Source: an uncultured Pelagibacteraceae bacterium
GTDB lineage: Bacteria > Pseudomonadota > Alphaproteobacteria > Pelagibacterales > Pelagibacteraceae
NCBI GenBank assembly: GCA_902596925.1
Contig: CACJVT010000007.1
Coordinates: 23,028-87,027 of the forward strand
DNA: 64,000 nt
Reading direction: 5' to 3'
Positions 29,789 through 40,922 of this stretch are shown piece by piece. The translations under genes and the position numbers were made by a program. Each line of letters begins with the position of its first letter. The stretch's first letter is position 1. The notes under the pieces are model-generated. The model did not search any database, was not told the origin of the DNA, and saw nothing but the letters and a program-made list of their open reading frames with translations.

Positions 29789-30733
29789 ATGCGAAAAATA
29801 ATATCTTTAATTTCTGCAGTTATAATTTCAGCAGTAAGTTTTGCTGGTTTATCAAATGCAGATAGCAAAAAACCCATCGTTATCCCAACTCATAACTGGT
29901 CAAGCCAAATTGTAATGGCTTACGTTATTGGTGGAATAATGGAAAGCATGGGTAATAACGTTAAATACGTAAATGCTGACTCACAAGCAGTATACGAGTC
30001 AATTAGAATTGGTGACGTAACTATCTCTCACGAGGTATGGGAATCTGCTTTTGGTAAATCATTTACAACAGCTTTAGATAAAGGTGGTTTACTTGACTGG
30101 GGTGACCATGAAGCTAGAACTCTAGAGGATATGGGATATCCTAATTGGGTTGCTGAAAAAGGTTTATGCCCAGGACTACCAGACTGGACTGCTTTGAAAA
30201 ACCCGGACTGTGCTAAAAACTTTACAACACCTGACTCTCCGAATGGAAAAGGAAGAATGTTAGAAGGTCCACAAACTTGGCACGGTGACTTAATCCCTCA
30301 AAGGGTTGACGCTTTAGGTCTAGGAGATCTTTGGTGGGTTAAATTTGCTGGAAGTGCAGATGCACTTTGGGCAGAGTTAGCAGCAGCTGAAAAAGAAGGA
30401 AGAGGAACAATTATCTTTAACTGGACACCAAACTTTACTGATGGTGCTGGTTTTACATTTATCGACTTTCCTCCGTACACTGCAGGTTGCAGACCTGAAG
30501 ATGGTGGAGATGGAAAATGTGGTTCGCCAGATGGTTATTTGAAAAAAGCAGTTAACGCTGATTTTCCAAAAACTCATCCAGATGCAGCTAAAATGTTTAA
30601 AAAACTTTCTTTCTCAACAAGTCAAATTGGAGCAATGGCAGCTTTAGTGGACATTGATAAAATGACTCACGAAGATGCAGCTAAAAAATGGCTGAAAGAT
30701 AACGAGAAAGTTTGGAAAGCTTTTACTAAATAA
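29789..30733 (+). CDS. tmoX: Quaternary amine/TMAO ABC transporter substrate-binding protein
   Basis: Signal peptide; OpuAC-like: ISHEVWESAFGKSF, GTIIFNWTPNF; next to tdm-like gene. Confidence 0.8.
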   Translation: MRKIISLISAVIISAVSFAGLSNADSKKPIVIPTHNWSSQIVMAYVIGGIMESMGNNVKYVNADSQAVYESIRIGDVTISHEVWESAFGKSFTTALDKGGLLDWGDHEARTLEDMGYPNWVAEKGLCPGLPDWTALKNPDCAKNFTTPDSPNGKGRMLEGPQTWHGDLIPQRVDALGLGDLWWVKFAGSADALWAELAAAEKEGRGTIIFNWTPNFTDGAGFTFIDFPPYTAGCRPEDGGDGKCGSPDGYLKKAVNADFPKTHPDAAKMFKKLSFSTSQIGAMAALVDIDKMTHEDAAKKWLKDNEKVWKAFTK

Positions 30734-30755
30734 GGTAAATAGCAATTAAATCTTT

Positions 30756-30792
30756 AAATCTCTCCCAACTATGTTGGGGGAGATTTTTTTTT
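30756..30792 (+). terminator. Intrinsic terminator downstream of tmoX-like gene
   Basis: ATCTCTCCCAAC-tat-GTTGGGGGAGAT hairpin (one G-U in RNA) followed by T run. Confidence 0.88.
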
Positions 30793-30794
30793 AA

Positions 30795-31265
30795 ATGAGT
30801 AAAATGATCAAATATTTTTTTACTATACTAATAAGTTTATTATTTTTTACTCAAACGTTTGCAAAAGATGTAAGTATAAATGAAAATATTGATCTCGAGT
30901 TTGTTTGTGATTTAGAGAAAAAAATAATTAAAAATTCAGAATTTAATTATCAAACTTTTTTAGCTAAAGATTTAAATGAAAAGGGTTTAGATAGTTTTAA
31001 AATTTTATCAAAAAAACCAGAAACACTTTTAATCAAAGGATTATCATCATTTCTCTCAGTTTCATCAAAACTTAATGTCAAAGTAGTCAATAAAGATGTA
31101 GTTTTATTTAAATCAATCGATCAAGAAAAAAATTATTCTGAGTCAGGTATTATTACAAGGAAAACAGGTGAATTAATTCATGAAATAACGAAAAATATGA
31201 AAAGTGAAAACTCTGAAAAATATATTTCTATTTATTCATGTAATAAAGATGACAAAAAAGTATAA
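30795..31265 (+). CDS. Hypothetical secreted protein
   Basis: 156 aa ORF with signal-like N-terminus. Confidence 0.55.
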   Translation: MSKMIKYFFTILISLLFFTQTFAKDVSINENIDLEFVCDLEKKIIKNSEFNYQTFLAKDLNEKGLDSFKILSKKPETLLIKGLSSFLSVSSKLNVKVVNKDVVLFKSIDQEKNYSESGIITRKTGELIHEITKNMKSENSEKYISIYSCNKDDKKV

Positions 31266-31299
31266 TTTTTTTTTAAATAGTTTTGTGTAAAATATTATT

Positions 31300-31677
31300 A
31301 TGAAAAAATATCTTTTAACAATAATTTTAAGTTTATTTATCAGTACAATTGCAATAGCGCGAAGCACAGGATGTAAAGAAGGAAACTGTGAAAACGGTTT
31401 TGGTAAATGGGTTTACACAGATAAAACTACCTATGAAGGTGAGTGGGTAGGTACTAAGAAAAACGGACAAGGAATTGAAACTTGGCCTAATGGATATATC
31501 TACAAAGGTGAGTTTAAAAATAGCGAATGGAGTGGGGTCGGTGTTTTAACTTTTCCTGATGGTTCAACTTACGAAGGTGAATGGGCAAAAGGTTTCATGA
31601 ATGGCAAGGGAACTTTTACTTGGTCTGATGGTACTCAAAAAACAGGGATATGGAAAAATGGAAAGCTACAAGAATAA
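31300..31677 (+). CDS. MORN repeat protein with signal peptide
   Basis: YEGEWVGTKKNGQGIETWPNGYIYKGEFKNSEWSGVGVLTFPDGSTYEGEWAKGFMNGKGTFTW repeats. Confidence 0.9.
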   Translation: MKKYLLTIILSLFISTIAIARSTGCKEGNCENGFGKWVYTDKTTYEGEWVGTKKNGQGIETWPNGYIYKGEFKNSEWSGVGVLTFPDGSTYEGEWAKGFMNGKGTFTWSDGTQKTGIWKNGKLQE

Positions 31678-32229
31678 ATGTCAAAAGAAAATTTTTTAAG
31701 TAAAATAAAATATTTACCCGAGACTACAAAACAGTTTGGTGGATTGGTGCTAATAATTCTAATAATATCATTTTCTTTTTTTGTACTTAACATAATGTTT
31801 GGTGGTGGCGATGAACTTGTTAGAAAAATGAAATTAGAAGAAGAGAGGATTGCTCAAGAAAAGAAATTAAGTGAATTAATTTCTAAATTACCCTCAGGAA
31901 TATTGGTAACTTTTGATGGCACAGATCACTTCAGATTAACAGACGAAGTTTATGAGCAAGTTTGTAAAGCAACAAAACTAATTCCACAACGTGCGATTAT
32001 GGGGGCAAACTTTTTAAATTTTAGAGCGCATGAAATTTACACAATTAATGGCAACAAAATAGATGAGACTTTTGTTAAGTGGGATGAAGAGAAAAATAAG
32101 TGTTTCGCAGGCTTTACAGTGAGTGGAAATAATGTTGGAGTTGACGAGTCAATTACTGTCAGTGGTGAAGCATTAAGTTTTCTAAGTACCGGAATAGATA
32201 CAAGGGTTTATTATATTAAAAATTTTTAA
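31678..32229 (+). CDS. Hypothetical membrane protein
   Basis: 183 aa ORF with N-terminal TM, starts directly after MORN gene stop. Confidence 0.6.
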   Translation: MSKENFLSKIKYLPETTKQFGGLVLIILIISFSFFVLNIMFGGGDELVRKMKLEEERIAQEKKLSELISKLPSGILVTFDGTDHFRLTDEVYEQVCKATKLIPQRAIMGANFLNFRAHEIYTINGNKIDETFVKWDEEKNKCFAGFTVSGNNVGVDESITVSGEALSFLSTGIDTRVYYIKNF

Positions 32230-32292
32230 GGGGGAAGTAACAATATTATGGATTTAATTTTATCCTAATTTCATATAACTTAATTGAAATTT

Positions 32293-33321
32293 ATGTCTGA
32301 GCCAGTAATCAAATGTGAAAACGTATATAAAATTTTTGGAGCAAATGCGCAGAAGATGCTTCAAGACTCGAATGGAAATGTTGATGCTAAAGTTTTTCAA
32401 GAAAATGGTTGTATAGTTGGGGTGAACAATGCTTCTTTTGAAGTTGCAAAAGGAGAAATGTTAGTTGTTATGGGTTTATCTGGCTCAGGTAAATCAACTT
32501 TATTAAGATGTATTTCAAGATTGACTGATGCAACAGGTGGTAAAATTTTCATAGAGGGCCAGGACTTATTACAATTAAATAATAAAGATCTAATAGATCT
32601 TAGAAGAAATAAAATGGGAATGGTTTTTCAAAGCTTTGCTTTACTTCCACACAAAACTGTTGTTGAGAACATTGCCTTTCCCCTTCAGATAAAAGGGATC
32701 AAAACTGAGGACAGTATAAATAAAGCAATGGATATGGTTAAATTAGTTGGACTCGAAGGTAGAGAAAATTATTTTCCTAGAGAACTTTCAGGAGGTCAAC
32801 AACAAAGAGTAGGTATAGCAAGATCTTTAGCAGTTGAGCCGGATATTTGGTTTTTAGATGAGCCTTTTTCAGCTTTGGATCCATTAATTAGAAAAGAGAT
32901 GCAAGATGAGTTTTTAAGACTTCAGGATAAATTACAAAAAACAATTATGTTTATTACACACGATTTTGACGAGGCTTTAAAACTTGCTGACAGAATTGCA
33001 ATTATGAAAGATGGAATAATTGAGCAGTTAGATACACCAGCTAATATTGTTTTAAATCCAGCCACTGAATATGTTAGAAAATTTACTGAAGAAGTACCGA
33101 GAGAAAAAGTTTTATTGATTAAGGATGTTATGGATACATCGAAAGATAATTTAGGTGATTTAAAAGTCTCTAAAAATGAAATTATAGAGAATGTTGCAGA
33201 AAAAATTCTTACACAGGAAAAAATAGTCGCTGTAGTTGATAACAATAATGAAATTATAGGTTCTATCAATCCAACAAAAATAATCAATACTGTCTTTGGG
33301 GGAAGAAAAAATAATAATTAA
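32293..33321 (+). CDS. tmoV: Quaternary amine/TMAO ABC transporter ATP-binding protein
   Basis: GLSGSGKSTLLRC Walker A, LSGGQQQRVGIARSLA signature, C-terminal CBS-like region; ATG at 32293 preferred over TTG 32284. Confidence 0.82.
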   Translation: MSEPVIKCENVYKIFGANAQKMLQDSNGNVDAKVFQENGCIVGVNNASFEVAKGEMLVVMGLSGSGKSTLLRCISRLTDATGGKIFIEGQDLLQLNNKDLIDLRRNKMGMVFQSFALLPHKTVVENIAFPLQIKGIKTEDSINKAMDMVKLVGLEGRENYFPRELSGGQQQRVGIARSLAVEPDIWFLDEPFSALDPLIRKEMQDEFLRLQDKLQKTIMFITHDFDEALKLADRIAIMKDGIIEQLDTPANIVLNPATEYVRKFTEEVPREKVLLIKDVMDTSKDNLGDLKVSKNEIIENVAEKILTQEKIVAVVDNNNEIIGSINPTKIINTVFGGRKNNN

Positions 33322-33324
33322 ATT

Positions 33325-35478
33325 ATGGAATTTTTAAAGAAATATCCGAAAACTTTTCAGTGGTTATTTTTATTAATTGTATTCTTTGCTTTATGCTTTG
33401 CGATTGATGTTCCTGAAACATATAAATTTATTAGGGGTCAAGCAGAATTTGTTAAAGATCCAAATCAAAGTAGTTATGTTTTTTTAGGTAAAGAGGTAAG
33501 ATATTACGCTTTCGATGTCTTTTGGAGATTGCCTCCATTGCTTGGATGGTTACCTATCTGGATTAATGACTCATTATTTTTCTTAATGAACGAATGGATG
33601 CCAATTGAAGTTTGGAATGAAGATACCCAAGAATTTAAAAGTCGGCCTATAGTTTTACAAATTAGTAGAAATTTGACTGCCTTTATGACTTTTTTAATAG
33701 AATTAATAAGAGAGATTTTATTGGGGGGTCTTGAAACTATTGTTGCCTTCACCAGTTGGGATTGGATAGACAAAAACCCATGGGCTGAATTACCAGGATT
33801 ACCTTGGACTATCGTTGCAGCAGGTGCAGCATTACTTTCTTATAAGTTAAGCGGTAAAGGTCTAGCTTTGTTTGCAGGCTTAACTATGGTTTACATTTCT
33901 GTGTTTGGTCAATGGAAACCTTCCATGCAAACTCTTTCATTTATATTAGTCGCTGCTCCATTATCTTTTATTTTTGGACTTGGATTAGGAATAGCAGCTT
34001 TTAAAAGTAAACGTGTAGAAAAAGCTTTATATCCAATATTGCTAGTGATGCAAACGATGCCACAATATGCTGTATTGGTTCCAGCATTAGTTCTTTTTGG
34101 AGTAGGTGACCATGCTGCTGTGATTATTACCATGGTTGTAGCAATACCACCGATGATATTATTAACTCTTTTAGGTCTAAGAGCAGTGCCTCCAGAAGTT
34201 ATTGAAGCTGGAAGGATGAGTGGATGTAATAATTTTCAATTAATGTTTAAAGTATTAATTCCAACTGCTAGGAGAGATATTTTAATCGGGGTTAACCAAG
34301 TCATCATGGTGTGTTTTTCAATGGCAGTTATCTCAGCTTTTATTGGAGCAAAAGGTTTAGGGTTTAATTTATTGTTGGCTCTAAACCAATTAAACATTGG
34401 ACTAGCTTTAGAAGCGGGCTTATGTATCAGTTTAATTGCAATTCTTTTAGATAAAATGTCTTTAGCTTGGGCAAATAAACAAACAGATTATTTTGGTAAT
34501 CTTACTTTCTATCAAAGAAACAAAAATCTTTTATTTTTTGGAGTTATATTTGTTGTTGGAATAATATTAGCTTACATTGGAACTTTTTTATTCAAAGATA
34601 CTTTCAATTATTTATTTGAAATTCCACATAACAAAGGAATATCAACTGCTGATTTTTGGAACAAAGGAGTAGATTGGATTTTTGAGACTTTCTTTGTTTA
34701 CATTAAAGCGTTCAATACGTGGTTGATACAAGATGTACTTCAGCCAATGAGAGCATTGTATTTAAGAATGCCTGCAATCGCTACGATAGTTTTAGTTGTT
34801 GGTGCAGGATATTTAATTGGTGGCTTACGTTCAGCATTGGTAGTTTGTGCTTTGACACTTTTTATTGCCTTCAGCCCCTGGTGGGATAGAGCTTTAGTTA
34901 CGGCATATATGGCAACTTTTGGAGTTGTTGTTTCATGCATCATTGGATTTACAGTAGGAACTTTGTGTTTCCAAAATAAACATTCAGCAAACTTTATGTT
35001 GGGCGTTTGCGATATTTTTCAAACATTCCCATCTTTTGTATATTTAATTCCAGTAATGATGTTATTTGGTATTACAGATACATCTGTACTTATTGCAGTT
35101 ATAGTTTATGCAACGATACCTGCTACAAGATATACAATTGAGGGACTAAGAAGTGTCCCATCTGGTCTACATGATGCTGCAACCATGTCGGGTGTAAATA
35201 AATTTCAAAGATTGACTAAAATTGAATTTCCTTTGGCGTTCCCACATATGATGCTTGGTATAAATCAAACAATTGTTTTTGCTTTATTCATGGTAATTAT
35301 CGGGGCATTTATTGGAACAGAAGATTTAGGACAATATATATTAAAAGCATTATCTGATAAAAAAGGCGCTGGAATTGGATTAACACTTGGTATCTGTGTA
35401 GCTTTCATAGCTTTAATATTTGATAATTTGATTAGAGCCTATGTTCAAAAAAGAAAAAAACATTTAGGTATTGATTAA
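33325..35478 (+). CDS. tmoW: ABC transporter permease with two fused permease domains
   Basis: 717 aa with two copies of BPD-transport permease motif (PPEVIEAGRMSGCNNFQLMFKVLIPTA; PSGLHDAATMSGVNKFQRLTKIEFPLA). Confidence 0.82.
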   Translation: MEFLKKYPKTFQWLFLLIVFFALCFAIDVPETYKFIRGQAEFVKDPNQSSYVFLGKEVRYYAFDVFWRLPPLLGWLPIWINDSLFFLMNEWMPIEVWNEDTQEFKSRPIVLQISRNLTAFMTFLIELIREILLGGLETIVAFTSWDWIDKNPWAELPGLPWTIVAAGAALLSYKLSGKGLALFAGLTMVYISVFGQWKPSMQTLSFILVAAPLSFIFGLGLGIAAFKSKRVEKALYPILLVMQTMPQYAVLVPALVLFGVGDHAAVIITMVVAIPPMILLTLLGLRAVPPEVIEAGRMSGCNNFQLMFKVLIPTARRDILIGVNQVIMVCFSMAVISAFIGAKGLGFNLLLALNQLNIGLALEAGLCISLIAILLDKMSLAWANKQTDYFGNLTFYQRNKNLLFFGVIFVVGIILAYIGTFLFKDTFNYLFEIPHNKGISTADFWNKGVDWIFETFFVYIKAFNTWLIQDVLQPMRALYLRMPAIATIVLVVGAGYLIGGLRSALVVCALTLFIAFSPWWDRALVTAYMATFGVVVSCIIGFTVGTLCFQNKHSANFMLGVCDIFQTFPSFVYLIPVMMLFGITDTSVLIAVIVYATIPATRYTIEGLRSVPSGLHDAATMSGVNKFQRLTKIEFPLAFPHMMLGINQTIVFALFMVIIGAFIGTEDLGQYILKALSDKKGAGIGLTLGICVAFIALIFDNLIRAYVQKRKKHLGID

Positions 35479-35485
35479 TCTTATA

Positions 35486-36817
35486 TTATTTGTCTAAAAA
35501 AGTTTTTGAAGAGTCGTCCATAGCAGTTGCCCATGGCGTATGATGAATAGGAGCAACTGAGCCAGTTACAGGAGATGAAAAAGATTTATTTCTATATGTT
35601 GAAATATCTTCTACTTTATGATGTTCCCATTCTTTAAAGTGTTTTCTTATTAACTCAAAATCAATTTTTGGATAATCAGACATTTCATGAAGCTCTTTTG
35701 TATACTCAGTTTGAAAATCAATCATTTGATCAGGGTTCTCTAGCTTTTCTTCCATTGCAACCCATTTATTAATATCTTTATCAACTTCATCATTACTAGG
35801 TATTTTGATTTTATTCATAATAACATCTCTTGCGTACCAAGCTTGGCAATCAAACATATTAAATGTATGGAATTGATCTTGCATACCAAGATATAAAAGT
35901 TTGTGATTATCTTGCCAAACCACTCCTTTATATAATTTTGGTGGATAAAGTCTGTTTCTAGTTTTTAATTGTAAATTTTCCTCTAAAAATGGAAAATGAT
36001 GAAGGTAACCAGTGCATAAAATTACAACGTCAGCCTCTTGTTCAGTGCCATCTTTAAAGATTGCTTTTTTTCCTACTAATTTGTCAAGATAATGAACCTC
36101 TTTCATTCCATCAGGCCATTTAAATCCCATCGGGTTATGTCTATAACCAATAGTAACACTTTTAGCCCCGTATTTATTACACTGAAGAGCGATGTCTTCT
36201 GCCGAATAACTACTACCTAGTACTATTACATTTTTATCTCTAAACTCTTCTGCATCTCTAAAATCATGAGAATGCATTATTCTTCCAGGAAATGTATCCA
36301 TTCCTTCGTATTCTGGAATAAAAGGAACAGAAAAATGACCAGTTGAAACAACAACAAAATCAAAATTATCTTTTAATACTTTATTGTTAACTTTATCTTG
36401 ATAACTAAGTTCGAATTTGTCATTTTTAAAAATAGTGTTAATAACTCTAGTGTTAAATTTAATCTTTTTTTTTAAATTTCCTTTACTTACTCTTCCAACA
36501 ATATAGTTATATAAAACTTCTCTAGGTGGAAAGGATGGTATCGGCTTTCCAAAATGCTCATCAAAAGAATAATCAGCAAATTCTAAACATTCTTTTGGTC
36601 CATTTGACCAAAGATATCTATACATACTGTTAGGTACAGGGTCCCCGTATTGATCAGATCCTGTTCGCCAACTATAATTCCATAAACCACCCCAATCTTC
36701 TTGTTTTTCAAAACAAACAACTTCAGGGATTTTTTCACCATTTTTTTCTGCTAGTTCAAAAGACCGTAACATTGATAGTCCACAAGGTCCTGCACCAATA
36801 ATTGCTACTTTTGTCAT
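35486..36817 (-). CDS. tmm: Flavin-containing monooxygenase, probable trimethylamine monooxygenase
   Basis: IGAGPCGLSMLRSFE, FEKQEDWGGLWNYSWRTGSDQYGDPVPNSMYRYLWSNGPKECLEFADYSF, VLGSSYSAEDIALQ. Confidence 0.85.
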   Translation of the reverse strand: MTKVAIIGAGPCGLSMLRSFELAEKNGEKIPEVVCFEKQEDWGGLWNYSWRTGSDQYGDPVPNSMYRYLWSNGPKECLEFADYSFDEHFGKPIPSFPPREVLYNYIVGRVSKGNLKKKIKFNTRVINTIFKNDKFELSYQDKVNNKVLKDNFDFVVVSTGHFSVPFIPEYEGMDTFPGRIMHSHDFRDAEEFRDKNVIVLGSSYSAEDIALQCNKYGAKSVTIGYRHNPMGFKWPDGMKEVHYLDKLVGKKAIFKDGTEQEADVVILCTGYLHHFPFLEENLQLKTRNRLYPPKLYKGVVWQDNHKLLYLGMQDQFHTFNMFDCQAWYARDVIMNKIKIPSNDEVDKDINKWVAMEEKLENPDQMIDFQTEYTKELHEMSDYPKIDFELIRKHFKEWEHHKVEDISTYRNKSFSSPVTGSVAPIHHTPWATAMDDSSKTFLDK

Positions 36818-36894
36818 TAATCTACTAAATTAAATAATTATTTCTGTATTTTACTAACAAAATGATGACAATTACAATAAAATAATTATTTGTT

Positions 36895-37857
36895 ATGAAA
36901 AATATCTTAGTTATTGGTGGAGGTGCAATGGGCTCTGCATTTACAATCCCAAGTTTAGAAAATAAAAATAATGTTACAATTACTGAGCCCTATAGCAAAA
37001 GATTTATTAAAGATTTATCTTCAAAAAAAAAATTTCATTCTGCTCTTAAGATAAAATTACCAAAACAATTAAAATTTAGAAAATTTTCTAAAAATTTATT
37101 AAAAGAAAATTTTGATCTAATAGTAATAGCCTTAAGTCTCCAAGGTATTGATTTTATTGGTAAAGAATTAAAAGATTTAAGAGTTAAATCACCAATTTTG
37201 GTTCTTACTAAAGGGTTAAAATTTGAAAAAAAAAAAAATAAGATATTAACAATTTCAGAACAACTGCAAAAAAACTATAATCTAAAAAATATTTCAGTAC
37301 TAAAAGGACCTTGTTTGGCGAAAGAATTAGCCAGAAAAAATCAAACTAGTGTGATTATAGCAAATAAGAATATTAACATTGCAAAATCTATAGGAAGAAA
37401 AATTTCTACTAAATATTATTTAACAGAATACTCCCGGGATGTAGTAGGAGTAGAGGTCTGTTCAGCAATTAAAAATATATATTCAATGATCATTGGAGCT
37501 GGTCAAAGTCTTAACTCTTCATCTAATTTATTTCAAAAAGCAGTTTTTGAAATGAGATATTTAAATAGATATTTTAAAGGTAAAGATGAAACAATCCTTG
37601 GGCTCGCTGGAGTGGGTGACCTTTACGTTAGTGCTGCTGGTGGAAGAAATAGTAAAATGGGTAGTTTTTTAGGTAAAGGATTCACATTTAAAACTGCAAA
37701 AAAAAGATTCATGCCTAAAGAAACTGTTGAAGGTGAAGAGCTTGCAAGAGAGATCACACCATTTATTTTAAAAAAAATTGATAAGAAAAAAATCCCACTA
37801 ATGATTAATTTACTTAAGACAATTAAAGAAAATAAAAAACTTAAGATAAAAGTTTAA
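36895..37857 (+). CDS. gpsA: NAD(P)-dependent glycerol-3-phosphate dehydrogenase
   Basis: [56 protein letters not shown]. Confidence 0.85.
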   Translation: MKNILVIGGGAMGSAFTIPSLENKNNVTITEPYSKRFIKDLSSKKKFHSALKIKLPKQLKFRKFSKNLLKENFDLIVIALSLQGIDFIGKELKDLRVKSPILVLTKGLKFEKKKNKILTISEQLQKNYNLKNISVLKGPCLAKELARKNQTSVIIANKNINIAKSIGRKISTKYYLTEYSRDVVGVEVCSAIKNIYSMIIGAGQSLNSSSNLFQKAVFEMRYLNRYFKGKDETILGLAGVGDLYVSAAGGRNSKMGSFLGKGFTFKTAKKRFMPKETVEGEELAREITPFILKKIDKKKIPLMINLLKTIKENKKLKIKV

Positions 37858-39539
37858 AATAGACCTTCTATATCACCATCTTTATTTAGCTTAATAGAGT
37901 CAGCTGCTGGTACTCTTGGAAGTCCGGGCATTGTCATGATTGCTCCACAAACAACAACAATAAACTCCGCACCAGATGATAGCCTAACCTCTCTAATTGG
38001 TAATGAATGACCAGTCGGAGCACCCTTCAGACTTGGATCTGTTGAAAAACTATATTGAGTTTTTGCAACACATATAGGTAATTCACTATAACCAGCTTCT
38101 TCAAAGTTTTTTAGTTGATCTCTGATTTTAGTATCAGCAATAACTTCATTAGCTCTATAAATCTCTTTTGCAATGGTTTCTATCTTTTTGAAAAGTGGAG
38201 TTTTACTTTCATATAAAAATTTAAATTTAGCTTCATTCTTTTCACATAAATCTGTTACGTGTTTAGCTAAATCCTTTGTTCCTTCACCACCATCAGCCCA
38301 ATGTTTACAAATACTAGCCTTAACCCCTAGCTTTTTACAAAATTCTACTAAAGCATTCACTTCTTTATCAGTGTCTTTTATAAAATGATTTATAGCTACT
38401 GCTACAGGTAAACCAAACTTTTTCACATTTTCAATATGTCTTTCAAGATTTATTAATCCTTTTTTTAGTGCATCTACATTCTCATTCTTTAAATCATCTT
38501 TTGCAACACCACCATGCATCTTCAAAGCTCTAACAGTTGCTACTATAACAACGCAACTTGGTTTTAAATTTGATTTCCTACATTTGATATCTAAAAATTT
38601 TTCAGCTCCTAAATCTGCTCCAAAACCTGCTTCAGTTACAACGTAATCAGCTAGTTTTAATCCAGCTTTAGTTGCAATTACAGAATTACACCCATGAGCA
38701 ATATTTGCAAATGGTCCACCATGAATTATCGCAGGATTATTTTCCAGTGTTTGGGTAATATTAGGTCTGATCGCTTCTTTAAGCAAAACAGTCATTGGTC
38801 CATGCGCATTTAAATCTTTAGCGTAGATTGGTTTTTTTTCTCGAGTGTATGCCACTGTAATATTTCCGATTCTTTTTTCTAAATCCTCAAGATTATTAGC
38901 AAGACAAAAGATAGCCATTATCTCAGAAGCAACCGTGATATCAAAACCATCTTCTCTAGGAAAACCATTAGCAACACCACCAAGATTAATATTAATTGAT
39001 CTTAAAGCTCTGTCGTTCATATCCATAACTCTTTTCCAAACAATTCTTCTGACATCTATGTTTAATTTATTCCCCCAATAGATATGATTATCAATTAAAG
39101 CAGACAAAAGATTATGTGCTGATGTTATTGCGTGAAAATCTCCAGTAAAGTGAAGATTAATTTGTTCCATTGGGACTACTTGAGCATATCCTCCTCCTGC
39201 AGCACCACCTTTCATACCAAAGGATGGACCTAGACTTGGTTCTCTTAAGCATACAATAGATTTTTTTCCAATTTTATTTAGTCCATCGTTTAATCCTACT
39301 GAAGTGGTTGTTTTACCTTCCCCAGCAGGAGTTGGAGTTATTGCTGTAACTAAAATCAATTTACCGTCTGGCTTATCTTTTAATGTATCTAAGTATTCCA
39401 AGTTTATTTTTGCAATATGTCTGCCCATCGGGCTGAAAGCTGAACTTTCGTCTGGAACATTTACTTTCGCTAAGATTTCTTTTATTGGAAGCATTTTTGC
39501 TTCACGAGCAATTTGAATATCTGATTTTATGTCGCTCAT
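37854..39539 (-). CDS. fhs: Formate-tetrahydrofolate ligase
   Basis: [56 protein letters not shown]. Confidence 0.97.
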   Translation of the reverse strand: MSDIKSDIQIAREAKMLPIKEILAKVNVPDESSAFSPMGRHIAKINLEYLDTLKDKPDGKLILVTAITPTPAGEGKTTTSVGLNDGLNKIGKKSIVCLREPSLGPSFGMKGGAAGGGYAQVVPMEQINLHFTGDFHAITSAHNLLSALIDNHIYWGNKLNIDVRRIVWKRVMDMNDRALRSININLGGVANGFPREDGFDITVASEIMAIFCLANNLEDLEKRIGNITVAYTREKKPIYAKDLNAHGPMTVLLKEAIRPNITQTLENNPAIIHGGPFANIAHGCNSVIATKAGLKLADYVVTEAGFGADLGAEKFLDIKCRKSNLKPSCVVIVATVRALKMHGGVAKDDLKNENVDALKKGLINLERHIENVKKFGLPVAVAINHFIKDTDKEVNALVEFCKKLGVKASICKHWADGGEGTKDLAKHVTDLCEKNEAKFKFLYESKTPLFKKIETIAKEIYRANEVIADTKIRDQLKNFEEAGYSELPICVAKTQYSFSTDPSLKGAPTGHSLPIREVRLSSGAEFIVVVCGAIMTMPGLPRVPAADSIKLNKDGDIEGLF

Positions 39540-39665
39540 TGAATTTTATAAAAAATAATAAAAAACTGGTCGATTAGTATCTCTTTTTAAAGCCTTTGGA
39601 AATATCTAAAAATTATATATAAAAAAAATATGAACTATTTATACTCATTATTATAAAATTTATTC

Positions 39666-40922
39666 ATGCAAAAATATTCGGTTTTTAGTCTTGTTAAAAA
39701 TGCCCTTTCAAATCACGAAAATTGGGACTTAGCTTGGAAAGATCCAACTCCTAAGAAAGAGTATGATGTTGTTATTATTGGTGGCGGTGGACATGGTTTA
39801 GCAACAGCGTATTATCTAGCTAAAGAACATAATATTACCAATGTTGCTATAATCGAAAAAGGTTGGATTGGTGGAGGTAATGTTGGTCGAAACACTACAA
39901 TAATTAGATCAAATTATATGCATGATGACAATGCATTATTCAGCGAATTTGGAATGGATCTTTGGAGAAGAATGAGTCAAGATTTGAATTACAATGTGAT
40001 GTTTTCTCCAAGAGGAATAATAAATCTTGCTCACTCAGATGCACAAATGAATACTTATGCTCGAAGAGGAAATTCAATGAGATTAAACGGTATTGATGCA
40101 GTTCTCTTAAATAGGGAAGAAGTGAGAGAAATTATTCCTATGGCTGATTTTTCTGAGAATGTACGATTTCCAATCTTTGGAGGATTAATGCAACCTAGCG
40201 CGGGAACAGCTAGACACGACGCTGTAGCTTGGGGTTATGCACGTCAGGCAGACGATATGGGTGTAGACATAATTCAAAATTGTGAAGTAATTGGATTTGA
40301 TGTGTCTGCAGGAAAAATTAATGGAGTGAGAACTTCTCGTGGAGATATTAAAGCAAAAAAAATTGGATTATGTGTTGCAGGTAGTACAAATATTTTAGCT
40401 GAAAAACTAAATATGACATTACCAATTGAGACTCATTTACTACAAGCATGTGTATCTGAGCCAGTAAAACCAGTTTTAGATAAAGTAGTTACTTTTGGTG
40501 CTGGACATTTTTATATAAGCCAGTCTGACAAAGGTGAAATGGTTATGGGTGGTGATCTTGATGGCTACAATAGTTATGCACAAAGAGGTAATCTTCCAAC
40601 TCTTCAACATGTTCTAACCGAAGGAATTGCAATGATGCCTTTCCTAAGTAAATTGAAAATGCTTAGAACTTGGGGTGGAATAATGGATATGTCTATGGAC
40701 GGCTCACCAATAATAGACAAAACTCATATTGAAGGCTTGTATTTAAATTGTGGTTGGTGCTATGGTGGATTTAAAGCAACACCTGCATCTGGCTGGACTT
40801 TTGCACATACAATCGCACAAGATAGAGTTCATGAATTAAATGCAGGCTATAGTTTAAATAGATTTAATACTGGTCACTTACTCGACGAAAAGGGACTTGG
40901 TACCAAAACCTGGATTTCGTAA
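39666..40922 (+). CDS. soxB: Sarcosine oxidase beta subunit / N-methylglutamate dehydrogenase subunit
   Basis: DVVIIGGGGHGLATAYYLAKEH; VGRNTTIIRSNY; followed by soxD, soxA, soxG-like genes. Confidence 0.88.
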   Translation: MQKYSVFSLVKNALSNHENWDLAWKDPTPKKEYDVVIIGGGGHGLATAYYLAKEHNITNVAIIEKGWIGGGNVGRNTTIIRSNYMHDDNALFSEFGMDLWRRMSQDLNYNVMFSPRGIINLAHSDAQMNTYARRGNSMRLNGIDAVLLNREEVREIIPMADFSENVRFPIFGGLMQPSAGTARHDAVAWGYARQADDMGVDIIQNCEVIGFDVSAGKINGVRTSRGDIKAKKIGLCVAGSTNILAEKLNMTLPIETHLLQACVSEPVKPVLDKVVTFGAGHFYISQSDKGEMVMGGDLDGYNSYAQRGNLPTLQHVLTEGIAMMPFLSKLKMLRTWGGIMDMSMDGSPIIDKTHIEGLYLNCGWCYGGFKATPASGWTFAHTIAQDRVHELNAGYSLNRFNTGHLLDEKGLGTKTWIS

